A DNA stretch of 64,000 bases from Malachius bipustulatus (taxonomy: Eukaryota; Arthropoda; Insecta; Coleoptera; Melyridae): assembly GCA_910589415.1 (NCBI GenBank), contig OU342638.1, forward strand, positions 33,763,579 through 33,827,578, written 5' to 3'. The translations under genes and the position numbers were made by a program. Below the pieces are notes generated by a model. That model had not been told where the DNA came from, did not search any database, and saw nothing but the letters and a program-made list of their open reading frames with translations. This document shows, in pieces, positions 25,884 to 38,096 of the stretch; position 1 is the stretch's first letter, and every line of letters begins with the position of its first letter.

Positions 25884-28479
25884 CTGGAATTAAAAAATTG
25901 TTTTATTATCATTGTTTTGCATTATCACTGATATTGATAGATTACATCATGATTTAACAAGTTTAGGATTTAATAGTTTATGATACAGTTTACAGTGAAT
26001 AAATTAATTTATCCATTGCTCACTTTAATTTACAATACACACTCTACAACTTATTAACTTTCGCGCTTTCAGGGACGAGTTTCGAGAAAAAGTTTGTTCT
26101 TGACTTTTCGGTTTCCGTTCCTGGAACCACCGAGGCAGTAATAGCTTCTAGACATCATCAAGGTTTCCATGAAATTTCCTTTTTACAGCCGCGATTTTCT
26201 CTTTTTCCCCACTTTTTGTCCTCTCTTCTATCGACTGTTCGCTTTTGTGGCATATGATGCGAACTCATTGAAAAATAGTGAAGAAAAAAATTAGAAAAAA
26301 AAGTTATTTAGAATAAAATTTAATTGAATTTAATCAAGAAAAAAAAACAAAAAATTTAATAAAATGAAAGAAAAAAATGTTTGAGAATAGCAATAAGTTG
26401 GAGAAAAAATTGGAAGAAAAAAGGAACTTCCGCTGCTGCCTTTCAAGACTGGAATGCGTAAAATTGTATTCGAAAAAAGAGTTGGGGGTGATGGTGCAGC
26501 TTTCGGGATTGGAGAGAGATTGTGGTGTGGTGGTGTAATGGAAATTGAAGAAATTGAACCTGAACATAAAGTTAGGTTGTTGAAAGTCTAGTGGTTAAAG
26601 GACCAGGGATCCAGAAGTATATGAGAATTTTTTATTTATTTATAATTTATTTTTATATATTTATTTTATAATTTATACGACATTTATATTATTTATATTT
26701 GTATTTTTTATGTTATAATTCCAATTTGTTATAGTAAAATTTTGTCATTCGATAGATATGGTAGGTATTTACAAATTATAAAACAAATAAAAAAATTCGA
26801 TATTTTCACTTTTTTCTCTTAAAATCGATAAATAATGGAAGTGTAGTGAGTTGAAGGAATGAGAGAGCTTCGAATAAGTAATGGAAATTGGAGAAATTGA
26901 ATCTGAATAGACTTTTATGAGAATTTTTTGTTTATTTATTTATTTATTTATTTTTTATATTTATTTTATAATTTATACTTTTTGTTTTTTCCCTTAAAAT
27001 GAATAAATAATAATAATACTCCTGCATGAGCCCTGTCGGAGGATGGGGAAATTCATGTTACGTTCTCAAGTCGGGGAAAAAATAAAATAAAAATACAAAT
27101 AAAAATAATAATAATAATTTACAGGCAAAGTAATAATTATACATAATTCAATATAAACCGAGTATACATCAATTTTTTATCTGAATTCAACTAAGAGAGA
27201 AAGTGGAAAAGTGCCCTCCTCTATTCAAACTAAGAATTTTTTTGTTTATGGTGGGAATTTTTAAACAAATAAATAAATATAAATAAAATAAATTAATAAA
27301 TATAAACAAAAAACAATAATAACAATAAATAGTTAGAAACCTGCGTATATTATTAAATTAATAAAGATAAAGATACTTTTTCCAAGTTTCTTTCTACACA
27401 GAGGCACCTAATACAATATGTGATTTTATATTTTTCTTAATTACATATTTAATATAATTACGTTTCTTTTATGAGGTTTTTAATTAGATGGGAACTGTAA
27501 ATGAATCGCTTCTGGTTACACAGTTACACGAAAGTGGAAGGAAAAGCTGCAGCTTTCTTATTTTTTTTTTATTGTAAGCAAAAATTCTTAGAGACGATCG
27601 ACGGTGATCAATTTTAATTAATCAAGCTTCTCAAAATATCATTTTGAGAACGTTATACCACGTATTATAATAATAGGTATGGGTATCGCAATAATAATAA
27701 TAAGCTCGATTACAAAGCTAATTTTAATTGTAGAACAATACGTCTATACGTCTTGTTTATCTCATTTCTTCCAAAAGAGAGAAACATAATAATAGGATTG
27801 ATAGATAGAATCTTGATTACTTTCGATTAGAATTATTTCAACCGGTTGATTTAAATGTTATTGTGTTGAAAAATACGCAATGATTTATTATACTATTAAT
27901 TTACCTGTGTACCTACATAATCAATTAGGTACCTATCATTGTTTGAGAGCTTAATAAGATTAGGCACAGGTACGGAAATCTATATCGAAAAAAACAACTT
28001 AATAACAATAAACAGGATAAAAAAAATTAATTAAGAGTAAAAATGACAAAGCCAGTTATGAAACAATTCAACTGTAATAATAATTGTATAATATGAGTCT
28101 TCAGAATCGAAAGACTTCGGGGGTCTAGGTAATTATAGTTTTAGGAGTCCCATTATTCGGGCTATTAATAAAGTATGATTTAATTATATCAAGATTTGAC
28201 ATTTCAATTTAATAATAGATTTTGTTCCTTTTTCAAACAGTACTGGTAACTATTGCCTATTACCTACTACCTACTACTTGCAATAAATCAACTTCTTTAA
28301 TTATTATTTTACATAAGTACAATGGACACAATAATACTTGGAAAGGGTATCCATCCGCCGATAAACTAACCAACCAGTACAGAAAAAAATTATTTATTTA
28401 TCTAATAAGCCACCTACATACTAAATTTCTAAGCACGAAAATCCTGCTGTAGGTATAGTTGAACAAAAATGTAACGAAA
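25884..28479. other. probable intron of the GAS2-like gene, very AT-rich
   Basis: Lies upstream of the acceptor of the GAS2-like exon. Long A/T and TTTA runs, no exon-like frame. Sequence at 26330-26570 has an open minus frame with low-complexity composition only. Confidence 0.4.
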
Positions 28480-28498
28480 CGGCTAATAAAATGTTTCA

Positions 28499-29510
28499 AA
28501 ATGGCAGTGTTCATCTCATTCACAAGAACAATCAATTGACATTAAAGCCCTTCCTGATGTTTTATATTAAAAGTTTTAAATTAACAAGAAACGTCAAAAA
28601 TAATAACATCGTCTGTCAAGTGTCAATACTCAACAAATCAAAAATATTATTGAATTAATTGATTTTTTTTAATTTTGATAAATTTCAGTAACTACGATGC
28701 AATTTAATGAAATAGGCGTCACAAGAACAGTCAATTATTGGCATTAAAGTCCTTCTTGATGTTTTATATTAAAAGTCTTACATTAAGAAGAAACGTCAAA
28801 AATAATGACATCGTCTGTCAAGTGTCAATACTCGACAAAATTAATTGATTTTTTTCTAATTTTGTTAAATTTCAGTAACTACGATGCAATTTAATGAAAT
28901 AGGCGTCACAAGAACAGTCAATTGGCATTAAAGTCCTTCTTGATGTTTTATATTAAAAGTCTTACATTAAGAAGAAACGTCAAAAATAATGACATCGTCT
29001 GTCAAGTGTCAATATTCAACAAATCAAAAATATTATTGAATTAATTGATTTTTTCTAATTTTGATAAATTTCAGTAACTACGGTATAATTTAAGGAAATA
29101 GAGGCGACACCAGAACAGCCAATTGACATTAAAGTCCTTTCCTGCTGTTTTATATTAAAAGTTTTCAATTAACAAGAAACGTCAAAAATAATAACATCGT
29201 CTGTCAAGTGTCAATACTCAACAAATCAAAAATATTGAATCAATCGATTTTTTTCTAATTTTGATAAATTTCAGTAACTACGATGCAATTTAATGAAAAT
29301 AGGCGACACCAGTACAGTCAATTGGCATAAAAGTCCTTCCTGATGTTTTATATTAAAAGTTTTCAATTCAAAAGAAACGTCAAAAATAATAACATCGTCT
29401 GCCAAGTGTCAATACTCAATAAATCAAAAATATTATTGAATCAATCGATTTTTTTCTAATTTTGATAAATTTCAGTAACTACGATGCAATTTAATGAATT
29501 AGTAATTAGT
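28499..29510. repeat. 184-202-bp tandem repeat, 5 copies
   Basis: ACGTCAAAAATAA recurs at about 28591, 28793, 28977, 29179 and 29377. Each unit contains ACAGTCAATTGGCATTAAAG, CCTTCCTGATGTTTTATATT, ATCGTCTGTCAAGTGTCAAT and AGTAACTACGATGCAATTTA blocks. A diverged single copy is at 29875-30075. Shorter related pieces (a CTTCCGGATGT box) are at about 59765 and 63680. Confidence 0.8.
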
Positions 29511-31900
29511 ATATTACATAACAAGAGTTCAAAGTGACATTTTCCGCAAGTGCGAAATTATCTTTCAACTCGAGATATTGTACTATACTTTATCTACTCC
29601 CGATAGCATATCTGGGACTGGCCAGTTCAGTTTCACTCTCATAGACATTGACTACATTCACTCTCAACCTAAAAAATTGGTCAAGTACACTTTTTCCATC
29701 TGCGAATATAAGACATCATCTACTACATCTATCGTCCAAACAAGCTGAGACTTTTAGAAGGTATTTGGATATGGCGGACACACCACATCCGTTATTCAAA
29801 CCAATAATATGACGCACTGAACCAATAAAGTGTAAAACTGTGAATGTTTAAACTACAAGAACTATTCGATATTTCAAAATGGCAGTTTCCATCACGTTAT
29901 ATAAAACAGTCAATTGGCATTATATAGTCCTTCCCGATGTTTTACAATCGAATATTTTAGTTACCAAGAAATGTCAACTGTCAATTAATATCAATCAATA
30001 TTAACTACTAAATCAAAAACATTACTGAATTAATAATTATGGTTTCTGTAAATCAGGAACTATGATGTAATTTAATGGAAATTAATGAAATTATTAAACA
30101 AATACATAATATTATCGCGTGTGCCACTCATTTCGATAATAACAGGTTTGTGAATTTAATACCATTTCTCTCATACTTGCATTATTTTACATATCGAGAA
30201 TACCTATACATAATACCTAACACCTACTTAATAATTATTGTTCTACCATAGCGGCTACTTATGACTGATCTTTTATAAGACCGTGTTGTAATGAAAAAAA
30301 CAACATTGTTTTGACTTTTGATTTTCATTACACAACAGATATGTGCAAAGGCTCACTTTTAGTCTATGTCTATGCAAGTTTTTTTGTTATTGACAACTTT
30401 CATCATGTAAGGGAGTAGATAAAAAATATGACGAAACGACTTCTGGTTTGTGTTATGATGGTTTTATAAAGTTATTGTCATCCTAAGTAAATAATGCAAG
30501 TAGCGGCTATGCTAGAACAGTTATTAAGTAGATATACTCGAGATGTCAAATAATGCAAGGTTAATCTCATGATGAGGGAACACGTTTAAAAGTTCACAAC
30601 CCTCTTCTTATCGAAATGAGTTGTACCTACTCAATATGACGTATGTGTTTAATAATTTCCATTAAATTGCGTCATGGTTGTTGCTGAAATTTATCAAAAT
30701 TGAATCTCAGATATTCAGCCAAGCAATAGTTACCAGAAGATACCATAAAACACTATTCTCTCAATTTTACTTAGGATTCTCTGAACCCAATAAAATTTTT
30801 CTCTCGTCCAATTTTACTTTAGATTTGTCCATACGTTGGTTGCTGTTATTATTGGTGCATTGTAAATATTAGTTCTGGAATTTCTAAACAGTCATCGACA
30901 TAATCTCTCTTGACGTTTCGAGAATGTCAGCCTCTCTGCCATCAACAGTCTGATCGGCGCAAGTCAAATGGACGTATATCTAGTTAGTGGAAGTGGAAGA
31001 ATCGTTAGTCTAGTGAGAACCGTTTGTGGAAGACTCTCTTTTAAAGTGAACGAGAAACGATGTATCGAAAAAAAGGAAGCTTCTTCTTATTATTTAGGTT
31101 TTTGGCCTTTAGCTTATTGTTCCAAGCGAATTACAACAAAATGAAACGTTGCCTCTGAAATAAGAGCTCAGAGTGAAGCTTGAAAAGCTGTACTTGTGGA
31201 AATGAAAAAATAGTAATTCTAATAAGAACAGTTTGTGACAAGTGACAAGTGATAAGTGACAAGAGACAAGTGAGGTGAATTGAGACATTAATGAAATTAT
31301 TATTTTGTTCCTTTTCCATAATTACTAAGAATACTGTCAGAAAAAAACTGTAAATGAAGCTAATTACGAAAGTAAATTTAAATTACAATAAAACAGTGCA
31401 ACTACCCACTTAAATATCCTTAAAATGAGGTTAAAAAGTCGAAATAAGTCAAAAAAAAAATTAAATCGTCTTTATTACTCTGTTCTCGTCCAACGTCCAA
31501 CCAATGCAGAGAAATGTTGATGAAAGCTTGATCGATATTATTAGTTCAAAAACGGCCGCAGAAATTCCTCGTTAAGTTTTATGAGTCAATTTCAGGTAAA
31601 TTGAGTTAGAACTGCTCAAGCAAACCGCTCGTTTACCTTTTAAGCTAGAAAAACATCCATGGCAGTTATAAATGATACCATACTTATGCATTTAAAACTT
31701 AAACACCTTAAGTCAATAAGTCACTTATTAAAGGTTAATACCATCCATAGGTCACGATTTTAAGTTGCTTGAACCATAATCGTCGTTCAGGTATCGATGT
31801 TCTTAATTTTCTATCGAGGGCAATCGTTGGTCAATTTTTTAATAAAATCGATTTTACCACTTTCGTTAACTCAATCTTCATCTCATGTTGAACTCCCGCT
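29511..31900. other. probable intronic or intergenic DNA
   Basis: Apart from a single diverged copy of the preceding repeat (29875-30075), no exon, RNA gene or transposon could be supported. A less AT-rich stretch near 30890-31060 carries no recognisable frame. Confidence 0.35.
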
Positions 31901-31904
31901 AAAG

Positions 31905-32430
31905 AACTTGGATTTAACAGCATGGGGCCCCTCCTCATGCATTTTAAGCTCAACGTTAGATTTTATATTATTCCTTAAAACGTTATCGAGGGTTTCCCTG
32001 TCAGATTCTGATTTTCTGACAGATTTGATGCGTCCAAGAAAAATGTTACCTGAAGTCGTTATTATCGAGTTGACAGACTTGACGTGACAAAATAATCATA
32101 AATGGCAATTGTTATGGAGACGCCCATCTGGCAAGAAAACCTCGATATGTTTCCTCCGGAGTCACTTAAAATAAACAAAACAATTTGGTACTCAACGAAA
32201 GGTTCTGGTTTCAACAGCATGGGGCTCCTCCTCATTATAGCGTTAACGTCAGATTATTCCTTAACGGTACGTTTTCTCTGGGGTCACTTTTAAAATCGAG
32301 GGCCTACCAATAATCAAAATGTTTTGTACTCAACGAAAGGTTCTATGGTTTCAACAGCATGGAGCTCCTCCTCATTATAGCGTTAACGTTAGATTATTCC
32401 TTAACGATACGTTTTCCTTGGGGTCATTTT
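31905..32430 (+). pseudogene. decayed Tc1/mariner-type transposase fragments, repeated three times
   Basis: The peptide FQQHGAPPHYSVNVRLFL is encoded near 32208 and again near 32347. A more decayed version, QQHGAPPHA, lies near 31918. It matches the second catalytic region of IS630/Tc1/mariner-superfamily transposases of the kind widespread in insects, where the usual form is QQDGAPPH. Here the catalytic Asp is replaced by His in all three copies. The copies are about 140-290 bp apart and flanked by shared sequence (TACTCAACGAAAGGTTCT, TTCCTTAACG, GGGGTCA), so a small fragment was duplicated locally. No full transposase is present. Confidence 0.6.
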
Positions 32431-33480
32431 TTTATGTATCTAATTATTGGAAAAAAAGACTGCTAGTGCTGCGTCCCATTTTTTTGTATTTTTTTAATTC
32501 AGTTTCTTCGTTCTGTGATTTATATTCATCCCTCAACCTTGTACCTACATTCGCGCCAGATTGATTGTGTTGTCTTATTGTTGTCTACTCGCAACACATT
32601 CGAAAAGACCGCAAGAACCAAGAATGTGACAGTAGGAACGTTTAGTCCTTTGTTAGAACTAAGAATTTCTCTCACAGCCCGCATCGTCATCAGTGATCTG
32701 ACCTGTCGCAGCAATACGCATCATAAGTATCCATTTTTCTGAATTTTTATTGTACCTGCATTATCAAGAGCCATGTATTTTTGTTTGATCATTCTGTCCT
32801 TTTTTTTTAATACACCCAAAGTACTAGTGGTATTATGTATGTATGTATATCCACCACAGCCCAACACTTGGAAAAAATGGGCAGTAGATATTTCTTAGAA
32901 AAGGGGTATGTACTATTTCAAAAATTTTGGAAGAAGTCGTAGGGAAAGGTGTTTGTAAGTAACAAAAATTAATTTTTCGGGATTTTACGAAAATAAATTC
33001 GTGAGAAAATTATGGATTTTTTTCCCGCACCCCTTTTTGTATATTCTAAGATAATGATTAATTATAATTAAATAATATAATTTGGCTTTAAGACGTAATG
33101 GGTGCTCATAAAATTTCGTTTTATAGGCGTTAATCTAAAAAAATTTGTAGAATTTGTAATTTGCAAAAAATGTTATGGAGCATTAAACAGTATTTTATTC
33201 CCCCATTGTACATTATTGTTTTTGTTGAATATTTAATTAATTTAAGATGCAATAAAAACAGTAAAAATCCACGAAAAAAAATTATTTATAAAACCCAAAA
33301 ATTTTGAGCACCATGCAAGAAAACATTTTTTTTCTCCAAAACAATTTTTTCATTTACTTTTTGTATTATTATTTTTGTAAACTTTTTCGCGGGAGAATTA
33401 AATAAATAATAAAAAAATACTCAAAAATATTAAAAAAAAAAATCACGGAGACAAAGTTCAAGAAAAAAATAAAAAAAAAG
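32431..33480. other. AT-rich intergenic or intronic, nothing recognised
   Basis: Low-complexity A/T runs dominate 32960-33470. No gene was seen. Confidence 0.4.
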
Positions 33481-33499
33481 GGGTGGGAATGAAACAAAA

Positions 33500-33860
33500 A
33501 CCACTGACCCAATTATTATCAACCCCAATAATCCCGCAGGTAGTGTTGAGGTTGGTGTTACCTGAGCTGTCAGCAGCTATGTCAATTCCGCGAACGTCGT
33601 TCGATGCAACAAATAGACGAACGAACACACTTCGCACACACGCGCTTATCCGCGGAACGATGCTTGCGTATCGCGCTGAACGCTACCGTAATCTGAGCCT
33701 GCCGCGACCGAGAACAACGTTATAATGCTCGGATTGCTCGGGGTTGTCTAGCTCTAACAACATAGGAGCTCCGGCATCGCGATACTCGGTATATTGTGGC
33801 GAGAAGAGGGGTCTAAAGACATCGTGCTGGTGGAGATCGTTCATACATACTTCATAGAAC
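33500..33860 (-). promoter_or_regulatory. CpG-rich island, candidate promoter or 5' exon
   Basis: Sharp local rise in GC and CpG in AT-rich surroundings. On the minus strand the island ends with GACAGCTCAG followed by a GTAACA donor-like sequence near 33563. This would suit a non-coding first exon for the GAS2-like gene, whose first coding exon has an acceptor at 25884. No TATA box is seen. The assignment rests on composition and one splice-like signal only. Confidence 0.35.
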
Positions 33861-34304
33861 TTTTTTCTCCATCAACTGCTTTAATAATAATAATTACTCG
33901 GTGATCTGAAGAATTGGCAATCTCAGTTGTGGATTTTTAATTTATTGCGAGCAGTTTAAAAAAAATTAATGAAAAATTTTTAATTTTACATTCATTTATG
34001 GAGTGGAAACTGGACTCTCATTTGAACGCTGATGATGTCTGCCACAGTTGTAGATGAAATGATCGGAACGAATCTCCATGGACTTTATACACAACCCTAC
34101 TATACTTCTGTGGTCGGTCATTAAAATTATGAAATTAAAATTTATTGTTGGAATGAAAGATGGAGTAAGAATCATTCTAATGGTGAATCGGTTATTAGAG
34201 CCGCTAGATGGCGTTGAGTCGTGAAGGTCACTTTATTGAAATCAGTAAAAGGCTGCAATAATTGTTTGATGATGTGGCAGATTGGCCAACAGTGTCAAGA
34301 TCCT

Positions 34305-34442
34305 GTTTGACAAGGTAGAAAAATCGCTTTTTGTCAGTCTGAAAATTCGAGCTTTCTTTTAACCTGTCAAATAAGTGGCCTTTGGAAGAAAGCTTGAGCT
34401 GACCTGACTTAGCAAAAAAATCGAGTTGACCGGACTTTGTGC
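34305..34442. repeat. TCCGGTCAGCTC-family palindromic element
   Basis: Left arm TTTGACAAGGT and right arm TCGAGTTGACCGGACTTTGT, with an internal GAGCTGACCTGACTT copy. It is the same family as the element at 9001-9095. Confidence 0.45.
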
Positions 34443-34869
34443 TATTGTGCTGTGGAAGAATCTACACTTCACTAACCTTGTAGAAGAGCCACTGCTGGAC
34501 AGCCTTATATTGCTGACGTCCCTGTCATGTCCAAATCAGGCTCATGAGATTTTTGTCGATCGAGGTGGAGGGGGGGGGGTAATTATTTTCTTTCAAACTA
34601 CAGGGTGGTACTTTCGTCTGTTTTTTTTGCAAGATCCAGATCAAGAGTGGGTACAAGACCAAGAGCTGGTGCTGATCTGGTGCATTCCAGAAGATCATCC
34701 CTTAAGATATCAAGTCACTCTTATGTGCCCCAAAATTGACAATATCCGTTCACAGGTAATAATTGACATTTTTAAGTTTTTGCATCATTATTACGACAAT
34801 AATTGACACGAATTGGTATTTTCGTGTGCAATAAAAATTAAAATTCTAAAACTTCCTCGGCCCGTTAAA

Positions 34870-35330
34870 ATCTAGACAGCTCACCTGCAAATCTCACGGA
34901 GTTAGAGTTGGAGCAGACTCCACCTCGGCGAAGCGTTCCTCTTCCATCGGCGCTGCACCAGCACCTTTCCGGACCCCGAGATCTAAAATTGCGACGAGTG
35001 CCAACACTCCGGAAACCGGCCGCGTGAGTGTCAAGAGGTTTGAGGATTCGGTTTCACTTTCCTCGCACCTGCCGTAAGTGCGCTCTGCTGATTCTGATTG
35101 TGCCGCCGGAGTCGGTGTCAGCAATGTCAGCATGACCGGTGACCGGATCATCTGGAGTTGGAGTCCGGGCACGTGAGCAGGGAAGTGCGCAGCAGATCGA
35201 TATTGGGGATGGGGATGCATCCCTAAATAACGACTAACGACCATCACCACTTTATTCGGAACTAAGGGTTTTGATTTCTGTGGTAAAGGGTGCGACTTGT
35301 AACTTTTCAAAATGGGAAATTTAGAGAGGA
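34870..35330 (-). promoter_or_regulatory. GC-rich island with donor, candidate 5' exon
   Basis: A GC-rich block that, on the minus strand, ends with GAGATTTGCAG followed by GTGAGC, a good donor near 34886. An open frame (34894-35310) covers the block but has no recognisable domain and no second exon to join. It could be an alternative first exon of the GAS2-like gene or of an unseen transcript. Kept as a candidate only. Confidence 0.35.
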
Positions 35331-37172
35331 AATTGAACGAAAAGAATGAATTTTTTTTTATTTGCTCTTAAAAGACACGCAAAAGCTCCAGGCTTCTTTT
35401 TTTAATTAAAAAAAAGAACGCGAGTACCTAAAAAGGGTATCTTGACGTTTACATGACAGGTGGCACAGGAAAAATAATCACCCTGTATATCGTTAATATT
35501 ATTGGGTGTACTTTTACCTTCTATGAGAAAAATTAAAGGGACAGTTTCTCTTTTGTGAATTAAAATGGGGTGGGAGTGGGGTAAATGTAAATTTTATTAC
35601 ACGCCACTGTACGAATTTGAAGTTAGAAGAGTAACAGTAACAGTAACGGTAAAAACGCCATGAAAAGGAGGGTATTCGTATTAGTAGGGTTAGGTTAGGT
35701 TAGGGGTTGGGGTGGTGATCAGTTAATTGCTTTTATGATTTAAAATGGGGTAGATCGCTTCACCAGGACTTCTGCAAAAGTAGGCAGATATCCACGGGAC
35801 GACCTGAGCCCCTACAAAAATTCTACGGCTAGGCTAGCTAGCATATAAGCCAAGCGTTACCAAGGCTCGTATATTTTCCTTACTCATTAGTTTAAGGCAC
35901 GAGGCCGGCTAGAAAAGTTTGGGCTTATAGCGGAAAGCATTTCACGAGTTACTTGTAGCTTGTAACCGCTAGCGAGACCTAGCGATGCGTTTCATAACGA
36001 CAACAACTGCTGTAATAAATGTAAAGATTTCTGCGGAGCAGTATCACAGAATTCTGTGGCAGTATACTACAGAAATGTTGAGACTAATTACAGATTTCTA
36101 AGGTTAATATAAACTTGATAACCAAAGATGTCGCTGCTATACTGGAAAATTTAGGGTACCTGTATTACGGACACATATTATACGCTCCTCTCACTCGCCG
36201 TGATGCTATTTTTGAAATGAAAGATTATTGTTACCACTGTTATAAATAGAGAAACTGTAAAGTTTTTGTTTGGTAAGAATTAAAAAAAAAAAAACATTGA
36301 ATTAGAGTTAGAGATCACCAAAGAAGTAAAAAGGTTCTGAAAAAAAAACGTGGTAGAATTTGCCCGACAACAATTATTTAAAAATGTAGGTATTAATGTA
36401 CAGGGGTCCTGTAAATAATGAAGTTGAGGGCGACTTCGGGTATAACCGGAAGTGCCCCAGTTTTCAAGATATTTTAATTAGACTCGGGTGGTAATGTTGA
36501 AACCTAACATCTATGACACAACCTGTATCCCGTAGCTAAAAAACTTTTATTACATTTTTTTTTTGGTTACGTCTGGGTCATTCATCAGTTACCCAATGGT
36601 GTATATCCGCACTATTGTCTCCGCTCGTGTCGCGCTGAAATCCTCTCAGCGTTGCCACATATGAGCCGTTCTACATTTTCCCGACAATCTCTACTGGTTA
36701 GGCGATAGGTGCTTCTGCTTCTCTCTTGCGAGTTCTCTTCCCTAGGTAATCCTGATTGACACCCTGAGTTCCCACAAAGACTTAACTTAGTTTTTCATTA
36801 TTATGTACCTACATAATTTTAATTTGTAATATTTTATTCTTGAAATAAAATTATGTTCCTACATATTTTTAATTCCGAAGCGAGCAAGGTAACCAAACGA
36901 CACCACACTCACACTGCGGTTGGGAACATATGACAACGCTGAGATGGTTTCAACTCGACAGGAGCTGGAGTTGAGAAAGTAGTGGGGATTTAGAGTAGGG
37001 GAACTGATGACGCTAAATCGCAACATCACCATCACAGTATAGTCAGGTCAAGTCAGGTCAGGTGCAACATCCCCATTTTTTTTCATTAGTTTAAGTTGTC
37101 ATCACAGACTATCATACCTTAAGTTGTCATTATTTGACTTGATTTCCTAAGTTTATGATTATAGGGCTTAAC
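35331..37172. other. intergenic; short TTAGG run near 35690
   Basis: Contains a run of three TTAGG units (35688-35713, then TTGGGG), an AGGGTACCTGTATTACGGAC arm at 36153, and runs of AGGTCAGG near 37045. No gene was recognised. Confidence 0.4.
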
Positions 37173-37321
37173 GCCCGTATTCACAAACGATAATTTCCTA
37201 AATAATTACGTAATCAATTATACCCATCTCACTCTAACGCATAAAAACTGCATATCTCCATCCCATTTATTTAATTATTTTCAAGATATTACAGGACAGA
37301 AACGCTTTGTGAATACCGGGC
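37173..37321. mobile_element. 149-bp MITE with TATTCACAAA inverted ends
   Basis: The ends GCCCGTATTCACAAACG and CGCTTTGTGAATACCGGGC are inverted repeats with one gap. The flanks have TTA/TAA, compatible with a three-base target duplication as in PIF/Harbinger-type elements. No coding capacity, so non-autonomous. Confidence 0.55.
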
Positions 37322-37789
37322 TAAGAATTATCCTGTATTTTTATCTGCAAAGTATTTCCAAAAAATTATTTCCTGGATACTTACCCAAAATATCTCTTGC
37401 ACCTGTGAAAGTATTGCTGCAGGGAAAGAATTTCCCCTATTAGAGCTGCTATCAAGCAGAGACAGCATTTTCTTCGACTAATTCAAGTTTCTTTAGTCAT
37501 AGTATGTTTGGAATTTTCATGCAAGTTAAAAGAGATTGCTAGCTGACATCAATTGACTAAGGCTAACTCCATTGACATAGTTCCCTGACAAAAAAATCGG
37601 ATATTATTGCTACACGAAATTGGCCGATTTTTATTTACCGTTTTAGTAGTTTGGGTCGCCTGACCTGACCTGACCTGGCCGACCCTGCTGTCCCTAACGA
37701 GCCGCACTAGTGTTTACCGGTTTGAACTATACATCGGTACGGAAATTGTGTACAGTAACTGACATTTCCAAAAAAAGTAATTTCAGAGA

Positions 37790-38096
37790 AGCGGCAAGCA
37801 GAAAATCTTATAAAGTTCACTCAGTTTGTTATAGAAGCAATGGAGAATGGCACGGAGGTGGATGCTTTGTACACTGATTTCTCCAAAGCATTTGATAAAG
37901 TACATCACCCAACATTACTGGTTAAGTTGGAGAATGTCGGTTTGCATGGCACCCTTCTTCGTTGAATTAAATCATATTTATCGCACCGCAGGCAGTGTGT
38001 TAGGTTTGATGGTCATAAGTCGGCATATAGGGATGTTACCTCGGGTGTTCCTCAGGGATCTAATCTGGGTCCTCTTTTATTCATACTGTTTATTAA
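37790..38096 (+). mobile_element. LINE (non-LTR) reverse transcriptase, 5' part
   Basis: Encodes an RT segment in the order ENLIKFTQFVIEAMENGTEV, YTDFSKAFDKVHH (RT motif with catalytic Asp), one in-frame stop, and then, after a frameshift, GVPQGSNLGPLLF. This is typical of Jockey-like non-LTR elements. The sequence is interrupted at a TTAA by the 616-bp element that follows. The 5' end of the LINE, including any endonuclease, is absent or beyond recognition. Confidence 0.8.

Noticed and set aside
34894..35310. 138-codon minus frame in a GC-rich island
   Set aside because: Could be a gene, but translation has no domain and low-quality composition; more probably a non-coding 5' exon region, listed as such.
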